Numbered from the stretch's first letter, positions 26,984-37,295 are shown. The stretch is 64,000 bases of DNA from JALZUV01 sp963837025 (GCA_963837025.1 CAWILT010000002.1:62001-126000); one strand, 5' to 3'. The notes: generated by a model from the letters alone, not told the origin. Translations and numbers: made by a program.

Positions 26984-27766
26984 ATGAAACCTGCCAAGTA
27001 TCCTCGTATTGCATGTGTAGCTGACCAATCTGAAGGTGCACAGCAAGCTTATCATGCGTTGAAAGCACACGTTAATTTTGTACAAGCAGATGCGAAAAAT
27101 CCACCAGAAGTAATTATTGTACTGGGTGGCGATGGCTTTATGTTATCGGCGATGCATGATCATATGCACCGACAAATTCCCTTTTATGGTATGAACTGCG
27201 GCACAATCGGATTTTTGCTGAATCAGTTCCGTGAGGATTTATTGTTAGAGCGGCTTGAGGCTGCAAAACCTTCACGGCTATTTCCTTTGCGGATGTTTGC
27301 GCGAACCTATAATGGTGAACAACACCGCCTTTTAGCAATTAATGAGGTGTCTCTATTCCGCCAAACGCGCCAAGCAGCCAATATCCGTGTGAGTGTTGAT
27401 CATGTAGTGCGTATTCCCAAAATGGTAGGTGATGGTATTTTAGTAGCAACACCTGCTGGTAGTACCGCTTATAATTATTCAGCTGGCGGGCCGATTATTC
27501 CGCTTGAGGCTAACTTAATCGCTTTAACACCTATAAGCCCTTTTCGCCCACGAAGATGGCGCGGAGCGTTATTGCCGCAAGAGTCGAGTGTTTACATTGA
27601 GGTGCTAGACCCTTTAAAGCGCCCAGTAGGAGCCGTAGCCGATTTTACGGAAGTGCGTGATGTAACCTCATTATCCATCACGCAAGATAGAGAGCATCCA
27701 CTCACTCTATTATTTGACCCAGAACATCATTTAGAAGAGCGCTTAATTAACGAACAATTTATGTAA
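26984..27766 (+). CDS. nadK: NAD kinase
   Basis: 260 residues. NAD kinase phosphorylates NAD to NADP. The motif GGDGFML (~46-52) with the catalytic Asp, NCGTIGFLLN and the GSTAYNYSAGGPI loop are all present. The promoter must lie in the short space shared with hpnC. No clear ribosome-binding site is seen before the ATG. Confidence 0.95.
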   Translation: MKPAKYPRIACVADQSEGAQQAYHALKAHVNFVQADAKNPPEVIIVLGGDGFMLSAMHDHMHRQIPFYGMNCGTIGFLLNQFREDLLLERLEAAKPSRLFPLRMFARTYNGEQHRLLAINEVSLFRQTRQAANIRVSVDHVVRIPKMVGDGILVATPAGSTAYNYSAGGPIIPLEANLIALTPISPFRPRRWRGALLPQESSVYIEVLDPLKRPVGAVADFTEVRDVTSLSITQDREHPLTLLFDPEHHLEERLINEQFM

Positions 27767-27805
27767 TAAACTTTTGCAAATCATTCATAGAGCAGCAAAC
27801 AAGCT

Positions 27806-28777
27806 TTAATCAGCAGAATTTGCTCGCACTTCGAGAACTGACACAATAGCTGGGCCTAAAATAATAAGGAACAGCGCTGGAAGCAAACATGTAATAAGCG
27901 GTATCGTCATCAAAACAGGCAAACGCCCGGCTTTTTGTTCCGCCAACATTAAACGCGTATTACGATATTCATCGGCTAAGACCCGCAAGGTTTCGGTAAG
28001 ACTCGTACCAAAACGCTCAGTTTGGACTAATGACGCCACGAGTGAGCGGAACGGTACCAAATCTGTACGATCTGCCAAATTACTTAGCGCTTTTTCACGA
28101 TCGTTAAGTAATGTGAGTTCAAGTCTTGTTTTGTTCAACTCATCTGTAATTTCAGGATAAGCCGAGCCAAGCTCTTTACACACCCGCGCTAATGCCCCAT
28201 CCAATGCTAAGCCTGATTCGGTACATACAAGTAATAGATCCAAAGCATCAGGGAATGCGCGAATGAGCAATAATTCACGTTTTAAACGTGCATTTTTAAT
28301 GTAAAGATCAGGGCCAATAATACTGAGGGCAACAGCAAGGATACAGCCTATTCCAGCAATTAATTGATCTCCAAGCTCTCCATATGCAAGATCATCCCAA
28401 AGCAAATAGATGATGAGAATGGCAATAGGCGTGGCAACTAACTTGTAGGCTTGATAATAAATGGGACCATCAATGGGATCAACGCCAGCACGATAAAACT
28501 TGAAAAAGTTTAAACGGCGAAACTCAGCAGGTTGAAATCCAAGCCCTTTTAAAATCGGCTCTAAAGTCGCGGCAAAAGCCGAGACTTCGTTATCATGTTT
28601 ACGCTCAACTAATTCTTTTGCTTCTTCTTTGCTGGGTGCTAACCGTTTAAGACGTGTATTAAGGCTTTCTTTTTTGGACAAATTAACCAAAAACATAAAT
28701 ACGATAAACGCAAATAAGGCAGCTAACAACGGCACGCCGTAGGTAAGAATAATATCTAAATACTCGGTTTTGTTCAT
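27806..28777 (-). CDS. tadC: Tad pilus inner-membrane protein TadC
   Basis: 323 residues. T2SS/Tad GspF-type platform protein with N-terminal and C-terminal hydrophobic segments and a central cytoplasmic F domain (FPDALDLLLVCTESGLALDGAL, FRSLVASLVQTERFGTSL). The frame opens at a TTG (28798), but the ATG at 28777 is 4 bases after the tadB stop and begins the usual N-terminus. Last gene of cpaB-C-D-E-F-tadB-tadC. TadC pairs with TadB around the ATPase CpaF. Confidence 0.93.
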   Translation of the reverse strand: MNKTEYLDIILTYGVPLLAALFAFIVFMFLVNLSKKESLNTRLKRLAPSKEEAKELVERKHDNEVSAFAATLEPILKGLGFQPAEFRRLNFFKFYRAGVDPIDGPIYYQAYKLVATPIAILIIYLLWDDLAYGELGDQLIAGIGCILAVALSIIGPDLYIKNARLKRELLLIRAFPDALDLLLVCTESGLALDGALARVCKELGSAYPEITDELNKTRLELTLLNDREKALSNLADRTDLVPFRSLVASLVQTERFGTSLTETLRVLADEYRNTRLMLAEQKAGRLPVLMTIPLITCLLPALFLIILGPAIVSVLEVRANSAD

Positions 28778-28781
28778 AGCG

Positions 28782-29744
28782 CTAAATATCAATATCAATC
28801 ATTTTATTAATAATAAATACTGCAAAGCCAATCAGGCATAAAGCAGCTCCTAAAATAACGTTTCCAGAGGTTGTCTGATAGAGGGGTTGTAAATATTCAG
28901 GACTTGAGAGGGTAATCGCACCATAGACAAGAACGGGTAATCCACCAAGCACATATAACGTTGCTTTACCTTCGGATGTCATAGCTTTGATTTTTTGTTT
29001 TAAACGCTTACGGCCACGAATAACATTTGAAAGGTTCTTTAAAATTTCGGCCAAATTGCCACCCGTTTCTTGCTGAACCGCAAGAACCACCACGAAAAAA
29101 TGCACATCTTGCTCATCAACCCGTAATGCTAGACGACGCAATGCTTCCACCAAAGGCCGGCCATAAGCAATTTCATTCACCAACTGGCGAAACTCTGTTG
29201 ATACAGGTGGCTCCATATTATCGGCAATCATACGCAATGCGGTATTAAGCGGATGACCCGACTTTACACTACGCACAATCATATCAATCGCTTCAGGAAA
29301 CTGATTAATGAATAGATCATTACGCTTATCTATTTCACGGTTAAAATATTTGAGGGGAATGAAATAAGCTAAAACTAGAGCGACAACAGGTGATAAAAAC
29401 CCAAGTGGCACAAATAATATGACCGTGAAAACAAAAAATAACCCAACCATAATTAATAAAATCGATTTAATTCGGTGAGAATGGCCCGCTTTAAGCATTT
29501 TGCTATAAAGCTGTTCTGCTCCGGGCAATTCGAGCAACACACGCCCCATGCCCGTTGCTTCTTCTTTAAATTGTGATGCATTTAAAGCGCTATCATCATA
29601 TTCACTATATTCGGTATTGGTCGCAATTTGATCAATGATCGTTTTTGTACGCTGTTCGCCGCGATTAGGCATCAAACGGCTGATAGCGAACATCATCAAA
29701 GCAAAGACAGCTATGCCTGTTCCAATAATTATGAGTGGCTCCAT
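28782..29744 (-). CDS. tadB: Tad pilus inner-membrane protein TadB
   Basis: 320 residues. Platform protein of the type IVc pilus. The F domain (FPEAIDMIVRSVKSGHPLNTALRMIA..) and VLAVQQETGGNLAEILKNLSNVIRGR are typical, with hydrophobic helices at ~1-20, ~95-135 and at the C-terminus. Lies 15 bp after cpaF. A basic linker follows the first helix. Confidence 0.93.
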   Translation of the reverse strand: MEPLIIIGTGIAVFALMMFAISRLMPNRGEQRTKTIIDQIATNTEYSEYDDSALNASQFKEEATGMGRVLLELPGAEQLYSKMLKAGHSHRIKSILLIMVGLFFVFTVILFVPLGFLSPVVALVLAYFIPLKYFNREIDKRNDLFINQFPEAIDMIVRSVKSGHPLNTALRMIADNMEPPVSTEFRQLVNEIAYGRPLVEALRRLALRVDEQDVHFFVVVLAVQQETGGNLAEILKNLSNVIRGRKRLKQKIKAMTSEGKATLYVLGGLPVLVYGAITLSSPEYLQPLYQTTSGNVILGAALCLIGFAVFIINKMIDIDI

Positions 29745-29759
29745 GTTCGCCTAACGCTC

Positions 29760-31316
29760 CTATACCATGCCTGGTGTTGGCACCAGTGTTTTAGACATTT
29801 CTTGCTCAAGCCCATAATAGCTAGCTTGTTCCATAAAGCGAGGCCTAACGCCATTACACACAAAATGACCATTCAGTTTTCCATCTTCACCCAATCCAGT
29901 GGGTTTAAAATAGAACAGTGTTTGGGTTGTGATTACATCACCTTCCATACCCACTATCTCTTCAATTTGCGTAATTTTACGACTTCCATCACGCATACGG
30001 CTAATTTGCACTACCATATTGAGTGATCCTGCAATTTGCGCGCGTAATGTAGAAAGTGGCAAACTCATGCCGGTTAAACCAAACAAATTTTCAAGGCGGG
30101 TTAAACATTCGCGCGGATTATTAGCGTGAATAGTAGCCATAGATCCATCATGACCAGTGTTCATCGCTTGCAATACATCAATCACCTCATCGCCACGAAT
30201 CTCGCCTAAAATGATGCGATCGGGACGCATACGAAGAGCATTTTTCACTAATGCGCGTTGGGTTACTTCGCCCACCCCCTCCATATTGGAAGGGCGCGTT
30301 TCTAAACGCAAAACATGCGGTTGGTGCATTTGCAATTCAGCAGCATCTTCAATCGTAATAACACGCTCAGATTCTTCAATATGACCTGAAAGTGCATTTA
30401 ATAAGGTTGTTTTACCAGAGCCAGTACCACCCGAAATCATAATGTTTAGGCGTACCTGAGAACAAATTTCGAGAAAACGCACCATATTGGGTGTAGCCGA
30501 GCCATAATCAATATAATGCTTTAAAGGCATTTTATTCTTTTTAAATTTACGAATAGAAACGAGCGACCCATCTAACGCAAGCGGCGGAATGATGGCATTA
30601 AAGCGTGATCCATCCGGCATGCGCGCATCAACCATAGGACTTGTTTCATCTACACGGCGTCCAACACGTTGAACAATTTTTTGAATCACATTTAAAAGAT
30701 GGCGCTCTGACACAAATTTTACATCCGTCATGCTAATTTTGCCGTTTTTTTCTATATAGACTTGATCGGCAGTGTTAACCATGATGTCTGACACTTCAGG
30801 ATCTTCTAACAAAATTTCTAATGGCCCAAACCCAAGCACATCATCAATTAAGTGCTTTTTCAGCAGCTCATGCTGGGCTTGCGTTAATGGCAACTGGATG
30901 CGCGCTATCAAATCATTAGCGTGATCAATGATCACGCTTTTACGCTCTGATTCAGGAAGTTCTTCTAAATCCTTAAAATTTAAACGCTCCAGTAATTCTT
31001 CCGATATAGCCTTTTTAGCGCGCCTGAAATCTGCTGTTTCAAGGTTTTTATCCGTGTAAACAGAATGGCGACTTTGCGCAGCCTCAGCTAATTTCTTGTG
31101 CTGGTCTAGAATCGATTCTTGTTCAGCCAGCATATTTGCATTGGTAACCGACAAAGCATTATCATGGTGCGTTGCTGATTGCGGAATATGTGCGGGTAAA
31201 TTCGTTGAGCCTTGTTGTTGCGGCGGGGTGTTGGCTGCATCAGTTGATGCGCCTTCTGCAGGAGTCTTAGGTTCCTGATTTGATTTATCAACGGGACTCG
31301 ATTTTTTTCCAAACAT
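29760..31316 (-). CDS. cpaF: Tad pilus ATPase CpaF/TadA
   Basis: 518 residues, the secretion ATPase that powers pilus assembly. Walker A GGTGSGKTTLLN (~295-306) with ASP box DEIRGDEVIDVLQAMNTGHDG, ARMPDGSRFNAIIPPLALDG and the HRH-like GSMATIHANNPRE segment identify it as a CpaF. The first ~85 residues are a low-complexity Pro/Gln/Ser-rich extension. It starts 2 bp after cpaE. Confidence 0.96.
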   Translation of the reverse strand: MFGKKSSPVDKSNQEPKTPAEGASTDAANTPPQQQGSTNLPAHIPQSATHHDNALSVTNANMLAEQESILDQHKKLAEAAQSRHSVYTDKNLETADFRRAKKAISEELLERLNFKDLEELPESERKSVIIDHANDLIARIQLPLTQAQHELLKKHLIDDVLGFGPLEILLEDPEVSDIMVNTADQVYIEKNGKISMTDVKFVSERHLLNVIQKIVQRVGRRVDETSPMVDARMPDGSRFNAIIPPLALDGSLVSIRKFKKNKMPLKHYIDYGSATPNMVRFLEICSQVRLNIMISGGTGSGKTTLLNALSGHIEESERVITIEDAAELQMHQPHVLRLETRPSNMEGVGEVTQRALVKNALRMRPDRIILGEIRGDEVIDVLQAMNTGHDGSMATIHANNPRECLTRLENLFGLTGMSLPLSTLRAQIAGSLNMVVQISRMRDGSRKITQIEEIVGMEGDVITTQTLFYFKPTGLGEDGKLNGHFVCNGVRPRFMEQASYYGLEQEMSKTLVPTPGMV

Positions 31317-31318
31317 GG

Positions 31319-32512
31319 TTAACCTTTCTTAAACAGCGAAAACGCGCCGCCCGATGATTTCTTTTCCGTTTCCGCTTCAGGTGTTAACCCGATTAAGATA
31401 GCAGCTAACCCTTTTAGCTGTGTGGCGATAGCCGATTGGCTCACTTCTAAAATCATCTGCCCTTGGCTTTCAGCGGTAACAATGGTTTTGATATCGTTAG
31501 GTATATTAAAATCAATGGGGTGCGAACAGACGCGTTCAAAATCTTTCTCGCTGATACCCTCTTTAAATTTTGCACCACTGCGATTTATGGCAACCGTAAC
31601 CATATCGTCTGAAATACCCATATTACGCCAAATACCTAGCAAACGCGCGGCGTGTGTGATGGATCTTAACCACAATTGGGATACCAACACAATATCGGAA
31701 GAAGCACTAATCACCGATGCTGTCCAGCTAGCCCATACATGGGGCAAATCAATGACAACGCAATCATATTCGGCGGTCAGTGTATTAATTAAGTCGCGAA
31801 TAGTTTCAGGATTAATTTCTGGCAGATATTTTAACTCTTCCGGTGCAGAAATTACGGCAAGATTATCGCCATAAGGTGCAATCATTCGCCTTACCAACGT
31901 AGGATCAACACCCCTATCTGGATGATCAAAAATTTCTTTGATGCCAAATTGCGTATTTAAATCTAAATTTTTAGCGACCATGCCAAATTGATAATCCATA
32001 TCAACTAATACCGTTCGCTTATTAAAATCATTTGCAAGTGAATGGGCAACGTTCATAGCCAATGTACTTGAACCATCACCAGAGGCCGCACTCATGAATG
32101 TGATAACTTTATTGCCTTTGTAATTTTCACCCCCTCGTCCCGCAGTTAGCGCGGCTTTTACTTCTTGCAAATCTGCAGGATGCGTAAAATATTCTAAAAC
32201 ACCTAACTGAGTTAACTCACGATAGAATTTAATATCATTAATGCGACCAATCACAATAACCCGTGTGCCCGCATCACATGATTCCGATAAGCGATCAATC
32301 TCGCCAATTACATCATTGGTGCGGTTGCCAATATCTATAATGATATAAGCAGGACTACGATCGCGCATTGAAAGGGCAACCGCTGCATTCATAGGTGATC
32401 CGACCACAATATCCGCAAATGGATACCCTAACGAATTCGCAACCTTATTGGCAAAATTGCCATCGGGCGCATCTTCGGGTAGTACAGCCATTACTGGACT
32501 ATGGAGTGACAT
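31319..32512 (-). CDS. cpaE: Tad pilus localisation ATPase CpaE/TadZ
   Basis: 397 residues. An N-terminal receiver-like domain (residues ~5-125) is followed by a ParA/MinD-type ATPase fold. The expected KGGVGKT Walker A appears as SGDGSSTLAMN (~137-147) without the P-loop lysine, as is common in CpaE/TadZ. It directs the pilus to the cell pole. Located between cpaD and cpaF, with a 58-bp gap before it. Confidence 0.9.
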   Translation of the reverse strand: MSLHSPVMAVLPEDAPDGNFANKVANSLGYPFADIVVGSPMNAAVALSMRDRSPAYIIIDIGNRTNDVIGEIDRLSESCDAGTRVIVIGRINDIKFYRELTQLGVLEYFTHPADLQEVKAALTAGRGGENYKGNKVITFMSAASGDGSSTLAMNVAHSLANDFNKRTVLVDMDYQFGMVAKNLDLNTQFGIKEIFDHPDRGVDPTLVRRMIAPYGDNLAVISAPEELKYLPEINPETIRDLINTLTAEYDCVVIDLPHVWASWTASVISASSDIVLVSQLWLRSITHAARLLGIWRNMGISDDMVTVAINRSGAKFKEGISEKDFERVCSHPIDFNIPNDIKTIVTAESQGQMILEVSQSAIATQLKGLAAILIGLTPEAETEKKSSGGAFSLFKKG

Positions 32513-32570
32513 TGAACCTCACATTTATCTTAATTCAGCCCTATCATAAATGATAGGTATTAAGATTTTC

Positions 32571-33182
32571 CTAGTTAGTTCGCGTATTTAAATCAAATTG
32601 CGTTTCGAAATTAGGATTAATCTCTACCGGCGAAGCGTTATAAGGCTGGCGATAACCATCTATTACACGCTCGGCACGCTCAGCATCAGGCAAACCAAGC
32701 AAGGCAGGGCTAGTCAATTGGCGCTTATCCGTAATCATTTTCACCATATTACTTGAATTTGAACAGCCAAAGGTTGGATGATTCAAGTTATAGGGGTTAA
32801 TCGCATTTTCAACATAGCGATTTTCACAATCACGCGCTACCACTCGCTCGTAAACGAGTGTTGCGGAATGCTCTTCCGAAGTTACAAAAACAGTTGGCAC
32901 ACCAAATTGTTGCAATAACTGTTCTGCGCGACTGCAGTTATAATCGCCACCGGTGCAATTAAGTTCGGCACGCGTGGGCTGATCTTGATTGACCCATTGC
33001 GTAAGTTGATCCAACGCAGAAGGAGAATTTAAATCAAAATTTACCACCTCTGACGATTGGTCTAGCAGAGATTCGGGCTCCCCACGGTTATAATAAGCTT
33101 CATCTGGTATCTGGCTGCAGGCTGACATTAGTGAAACCAATGCCGTTGCTAACAAACTAAATTTGGTTATGTTCATTTTCAT
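32571..33182 (-). CDS. cpaD: Tad pilus lipoprotein CpaD
   Basis: 203 residues. Lipobox LMSAC with Cys22 marks an outer-membrane lipoprotein. QPTRAELNCTGGDYNCSR, NPYNLNHPTFGCSNSSN and the ending AERVIDGYRQPYNA..N are typical of CpaD, which is believed to pilot the secretin CpaC. It begins 4 bp after cpaC. Confidence 0.88.
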   Translation of the reverse strand: MKMNITKFSLLATALVSLMSACSQIPDEAYYNRGEPESLLDQSSEVVNFDLNSPSALDQLTQWVNQDQPTRAELNCTGGDYNCSRAEQLLQQFGVPTVFVTSEEHSATLVYERVVARDCENRYVENAINPYNLNHPTFGCSNSSNMVKMITDKRQLTSPALLGLPDAERAERVIDGYRQPYNASPVEINPNFETQFDLNTRTN

Positions 33183-33186
33183 TTTC

Positions 33187-34587
33187 CTACTCCACCATAA
33201 ATCCGATTGGGCCTTCTAAAGCAGGCTTCTGCGATAGGCGGCGATCACGTCCTTCAGGGCCCATTGCTGATAGCGCGCCATAGAAGAACATTTCCATATT
33301 ACTTGCCGGACGATAACGGTCCGTTGGAAGATTCACATCATCCGATTTCATTGGGTCAACCAGATAGGGCGTAACCGCAATCACAAGCTCTGTTTCGTTA
33401 CGTTCAAATTCCGTACTGCGCAATAAAGCACTTAAAATTGGAATTTCATTAATTCCCGGCAATTGACGCAATGTAGTTGCTACATCATCGCGAATCAAAC
33501 CCGCAATCATAAAGCTTTCACCTGGCGCTAATTCAACCGTTGTTTTAGCACGACGTGTAGTTAACGCGGGAACTGCAACGCCACCAGCTAAAATACCTTC
33601 TGCATTGTTAAGCTCAGAAACTTCAGGCAATACCGTTAAACGAATGCGATTTTCGCTTAATACATAAGGTATGAACGAAACTGAAACACCGAAAGGTTTA
33701 TAATCAACACTGATCTGACCTGCTAGACCACCGGCAATGGGAATAGGAAACTCGCCACCTGCTAGAAACTCTGCCTGCTCACCTGATAGGGCAACCAAAT
33801 TAGGTTCTGCTAAGATTTTGAGTAAACCATCATTTTCAAGCGCCTCAAGCGAAGCACCCAATGTCAGGTCGTTTGCGGTCAAAACACCACCCACTAAACC
33901 AAAATTATCGGGGTTATATTCAAATTGACCAAGACCAAGGGGTGTCCCAACATCAAAACCAGACCGACCCGTTCCCGTTGCACCAAAGACGCTTCCATCA
34001 CCGTTGACGGATAAGCCTTGAAGGTTGATGCCTAAACGCTTAAGCGCTGTACGACGAATTTCGCCCACACGCACACGTAACATGACTTGTTGACCTGAAG
34101 TTAGACGCATTAAATTTACCACATCCGCACGTTTAGCAGCTGCCGTACCGTCACCATCAATAAATTGGCTTACAATTTCAACAGCTTTATCAATAGCCGC
34201 AGCTCCACTTACATCGCCGGTCAAAGCGATGTTAGTATTAACTAAGCTCACGCCAATATTTTCAAATGGCATAAATTTTGAAAGAGCCTGACGAATGGCG
34301 GGCAAGTCATAAGTAACGGAAATCTCAACTGTTTTAATTTCATTACCGTTGCCATCCATTAAACGAACAGTTGTTTGGCCGCGCTTGATACCGATAACCG
34401 ATACACGGTTTGGACCATGCACATGAATATCCGCAATTTCAGGGTTTGCAACTAACGCTTCCGTTATATTAGGACCACTCGTGATGAGACGCGAACGGTT
34501 AAGCGGAACCACAAAACTATCCGCTAATACACTGCCACCCCAGCCCAAAATAAGGGCGAAGATTACAAAAAACCTAGTTGTTTTCAT
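33187..34587 (-). CDS. cpaC: Tad pilus secretin CpaC/RcpA
   Basis: 466 residues. Signal peptide (about 1-22) ending ...SVLA, then a periplasmic N-domain (LITSGPNITEALVANPEIADI) with a BON-like segment, and the secretin core (MLRVRVGEIRRTALKRLGIN, TLGASLEALENDGLLKILAEPN, RLTVLPEVSELN, NETELVIAVTPYLVDP). It forms the outer-membrane pore. Overlaps the end of cpaB by 14 bp. Confidence 0.95.
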   Translation of the reverse strand: MKTTRFFVIFALILGWGGSVLADSFVVPLNRSRLITSGPNITEALVANPEIADIHVHGPNRVSVIGIKRGQTTVRLMDGNGNEIKTVEISVTYDLPAIRQALSKFMPFENIGVSLVNTNIALTGDVSGAAAIDKAVEIVSQFIDGDGTAAAKRADVVNLMRLTSGQQVMLRVRVGEIRRTALKRLGINLQGLSVNGDGSVFGATGTGRSGFDVGTPLGLGQFEYNPDNFGLVGGVLTANDLTLGASLEALENDGLLKILAEPNLVALSGEQAEFLAGGEFPIPIAGGLAGQISVDYKPFGVSVSFIPYVLSENRIRLTVLPEVSELNNAEGILAGGVAVPALTTRRAKTTVELAPGESFMIAGLIRDDVATTLRQLPGINEIPILSALLRSTEFERNETELVIAVTPYLVDPMKSDDVNLPTDRYRPASNMEMFFYGALSAMGPEGRDRRLSQKPALEGPIGFMVE

Positions 34588-35554
34588 CTGACATCTCCAA
34601 CTTTTGTTCTTCGACCTTCACGCCGCGAACTACATTAATTACTGTTTTAGTTTTCATTTTGCGTTCTTTCTTCACAACCATATCTTCGGTGAACTCTTCA
34701 TCAAAACCATACAGTTTTTCAAAATGTCCTGGAGGAAGGGTCCGCGTTAAATCTTCTTCGGCTGATGGGCGCACCAACGATATGCCCTTATCTTTAAGCG
34801 AACGCAACACTAATGTAATTTCGCCTTCACGTTCAGCTAAGCGCACACGCTGCGCATCTTCTTGATCAAGCTCCAGCGTGATGCTTGTTGGAAGGCGGCG
34901 CTGCTTGCCATCTTCTTCTTGCCCAGCCATTGCACGCTGATCAACTGCAAGCACGCGAACATCAGGAACCAATATCTCTGTGATTCTGTCTTCAATCTTA
35001 ATTGGCTCTTGAGGATTTTCACCTTCTGCTTTTAAACGCGCGTTTTCTAATTCAAGCGCTTCACGCTCTTTTTGACTTTTTAACGTGTGCGTTAATAACA
35101 CGTCCACTCTATCGCCAGGATAGATAAAACCTGCTACCGAAGTAACGCCGTCAACTGCAACCGAAACCGCACGCATACCTTCTGGCATTGACGCCGCTAA
35201 GAAACTCGGATCATCTGGGTTAGCAACCATCGAACGCATAATCACTTCACGCTCATTAAAATGACTGCGCGCTACGGTACCAATAATAGTTGGTGCATTT
35301 GAGCCTGCCGTAAACATATTGGGGCTTACCAAATGTTCTGGCCATGTTTGACGATCAATCATAGATTGATCAATAATCGTGCCCACAGGAATTTCCGTTT
35401 TGGCGACATAGACTAAAGACTCAGCCACCTTCTTTTCTTCAACTTGAGGGCTTTGCACAATGTTATCGTCTTTACGACCTGACATTACGCTCCACGCTAA
35501 AAACATCGCGACCATGGCAAGCACTAGTGCAATTATAAAAATCCTCGGATTCAT
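34574..35554 (-). CDS. cpaB: Tad pilus assembly protein CpaB/RcpC
   Basis: 326 residues. N-terminal TM helix (5-24) and a periplasmic SAF domain (YVAKTEIPVGTIIDQSMIDRQTWPEHL), then the RcpC domain (GVTSVAGFIYPGDRVDVLLTHTL, TLELDQEDAQRVRLAEREGEITLVLRS). A glutamate-rich segment near 180-200 looks coiled. First gene of the tad operon; a near-match to a CtrA box lies 50-65 bp upstream (35607-35621). Confidence 0.92.
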   Translation of the reverse strand: MNPRIFIIALVLAMVAMFLAWSVMSGRKDDNIVQSPQVEEKKVAESLVYVAKTEIPVGTIIDQSMIDRQTWPEHLVSPNMFTAGSNAPTIIGTVARSHFNEREVIMRSMVANPDDPSFLAASMPEGMRAVSVAVDGVTSVAGFIYPGDRVDVLLTHTLKSQKEREALELENARLKAEGENPQEPIKIEDRITEILVPDVRVLAVDQRAMAGQEEDGKQRRLPTSITLELDQEDAQRVRLAEREGEITLVLRSLKDKGISLVRPSAEEDLTRTLPPGHFEKLYGFDEEFTEDMVVKKERKMKTKTVINVVRGVKVEEQKLEMSDENN

Positions 35555-35606
35555 AGAAATAACCTATACGGTATGTTAGCTTTATTCACACTTACTATAC
35601 TAATGC

Positions 35607-35621
35607 TTAAGATTTGGCTAA
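35607..35621 (-). promoter_or_regulatory. Imperfect CtrA-like box upstream of the tad operon
   Basis: TTAA-GATTTGG-CTAA with a following C, one mismatch from TTAA-N7-TTAA. It sits upstream of cpaB. In Caulobacter the pilus genes are CtrA-dependent. With one mismatch the chance of coincidence is high. Confidence 0.25.
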
Positions 35622-35747
35622 CAGAGGTTACATTTTTTTCACCTTTTTCGCCTTATTTGCAAATTTTTTGTGTGTTTTGCACAACACACTTGTTGCAGAG
35701 CCGCCTTTCATCTTGTCAGTTGCAGCGCAAATGCGTATAGATGCCCC

Positions 35748-37295
35748 ATGGCAGATCATATCCTCATATTAGATTTTGGCTCGCAAGTGACACAACTCAT
35801 TGCACGTCGCATACGTGAATCAGGAGTCTATTGCGAAATACACCCCTTTAATGTGGCCGATAATGTTATTGTTAACTTTAAACCTAAAGGCATCATCCTT
35901 TCGGGTGGCCCTGCATCGGTTAGCGGCATAAGCTCACCTAAAGTGAATCCTGTTATATTTACTATGGGCATTCCCGTATTAGGCATTTGCTATGGTCAGC
36001 AAGGGATGTGTAGCAGTTTAGGCGGAACAGTCGAATCATCTGACCACCGCGAATTTGGTCGTGCGCAGCTAGAAATAAAACAAAACAGTCTGCTTTTCCA
36101 AGGTTTCTGGGAAAAAGACAAAAGCTACCAAGTGTGGATGAGCCATGGCGACCGCATCAACAAGCTGCCTGCAGGCTTTGAAGTTATCGCAACCACCGAA
36201 GGCGCACCCTTTGCTGCAATTGCCCATGAGGACAAGCATTATTATGGCGTACAATTCCATCCCGAAGTCGTTCATACTCCTGATGGTGGGAAATTACTCC
36301 ACAATTTTACGCATAAAATTTGCGGCTGCACGGGTGATTGGTCAATGGAGCATTTCCACACTCAAGCCATTGCCGATATTAAACGTAAAGTAGGTAAAAA
36401 GCGCGTGCTCTGCGCGGTGAGCGGAGGAGTTGATTCATCCGTTGTTGCAAACTTACTCCATGAAGCGATTGGTGAACAGCTAATTTGTGTGTTTGTGAAT
36501 ACAGGCTTATTGCGCCTGAATGAAGCGGATGAAGTACGCAAGCGCTACGCGGAAAATTACCACGTTCCCTTAACTTATGTGGATGCCAGTAAGCTCTTTT
36601 TAATGCGCTTAGAGGGCATTAGCGACCCTGAGCGGAAACGCAAAATTATTGGCGAAACCTTTATTGAAGTGTTCGAGCAAGAAGTTGAAAATGCCGGTGG
36701 CGCTGACTTTTTGGCCCAAGGCACGCTTTACCCTGATGTTATAGAATCGGTTAGTTTTACAGGTGGCCCTAGTGTAACAATCAAATCGCATCATAATGTG
36801 GGTGGCTTGCCTGAGCGTATGAATCTTAAATTGATTGAACCTGTTCGCGAATTATTTAAAGATGAAGTACGCGCTTTAGGCGAAGAATTAGGCATGGCAA
36901 GCGATTTGCTCACGCGCCACCCCTTCCCCGGCCCGGGTTTAGGCATTCGTATTCCAGGTGAGATTAGTCAGGAAAAAATTAACATCCTACAAAAAGCGGA
37001 TGCTATCTATCTGGATGAAATTCGCAAAAGCGGATTGTATCATGAAATTTGGCAAGCGTTTGCCGTGCTGCTGCCCGTACGCACGGTTGGCGTGATGGGC
37101 GATAACCGCACTTACGAATTTGTATGCGCATTACGTGCCGTTAATTCTACCGATGGCATGACAGCGGATTATTATCCTTTTGAGCATGCTTTTTTAGGCC
37201 GCGTGGCAACGCGAATAATTAACGAGGTTAAGGGTATTAACCGCGTAGTATATGATATTACAAGTAAGCCTCCGGGCACGATTGAATGGGAGTAA
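35748..37295 (+). CDS. guaA: GMP synthase (glutamine-hydrolysing)
   Basis: 515 residues, converting XMP to GMP. The N-terminal class I amidotransferase shows GICYGQQG with the catalytic Cys and FHPEV with the His. The PP-loop ATPase SGGVDSSVVA and the C-terminal dimerisation domain ending TSKPPGTIEWE are present. The frame is open to 35670, but the ATG at 35748 (MADHILILDFGSQ) is the usual start. The 3' end of guaA is a known integration site for genomic islands, and integrase relics follow immediately. Confidence 0.97.
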   Translation: MADHILILDFGSQVTQLIARRIRESGVYCEIHPFNVADNVIVNFKPKGIILSGGPASVSGISSPKVNPVIFTMGIPVLGICYGQQGMCSSLGGTVESSDHREFGRAQLEIKQNSLLFQGFWEKDKSYQVWMSHGDRINKLPAGFEVIATTEGAPFAAIAHEDKHYYGVQFHPEVVHTPDGGKLLHNFTHKICGCTGDWSMEHFHTQAIADIKRKVGKKRVLCAVSGGVDSSVVANLLHEAIGEQLICVFVNTGLLRLNEADEVRKRYAENYHVPLTYVDASKLFLMRLEGISDPERKRKIIGETFIEVFEQEVENAGGADFLAQGTLYPDVIESVSFTGGPSVTIKSHHNVGGLPERMNLKLIEPVRELFKDEVRALGEELGMASDLLTRHPFPGPGLGIRIPGEISQEKINILQKADAIYLDEIRKSGLYHEIWQAFAVLLPVRTVGVMGDNRTYEFVCALRAVNSTDGMTADYYPFEHAFLGRVATRIINEVKGINRVVYDITSKPPGTIEWE

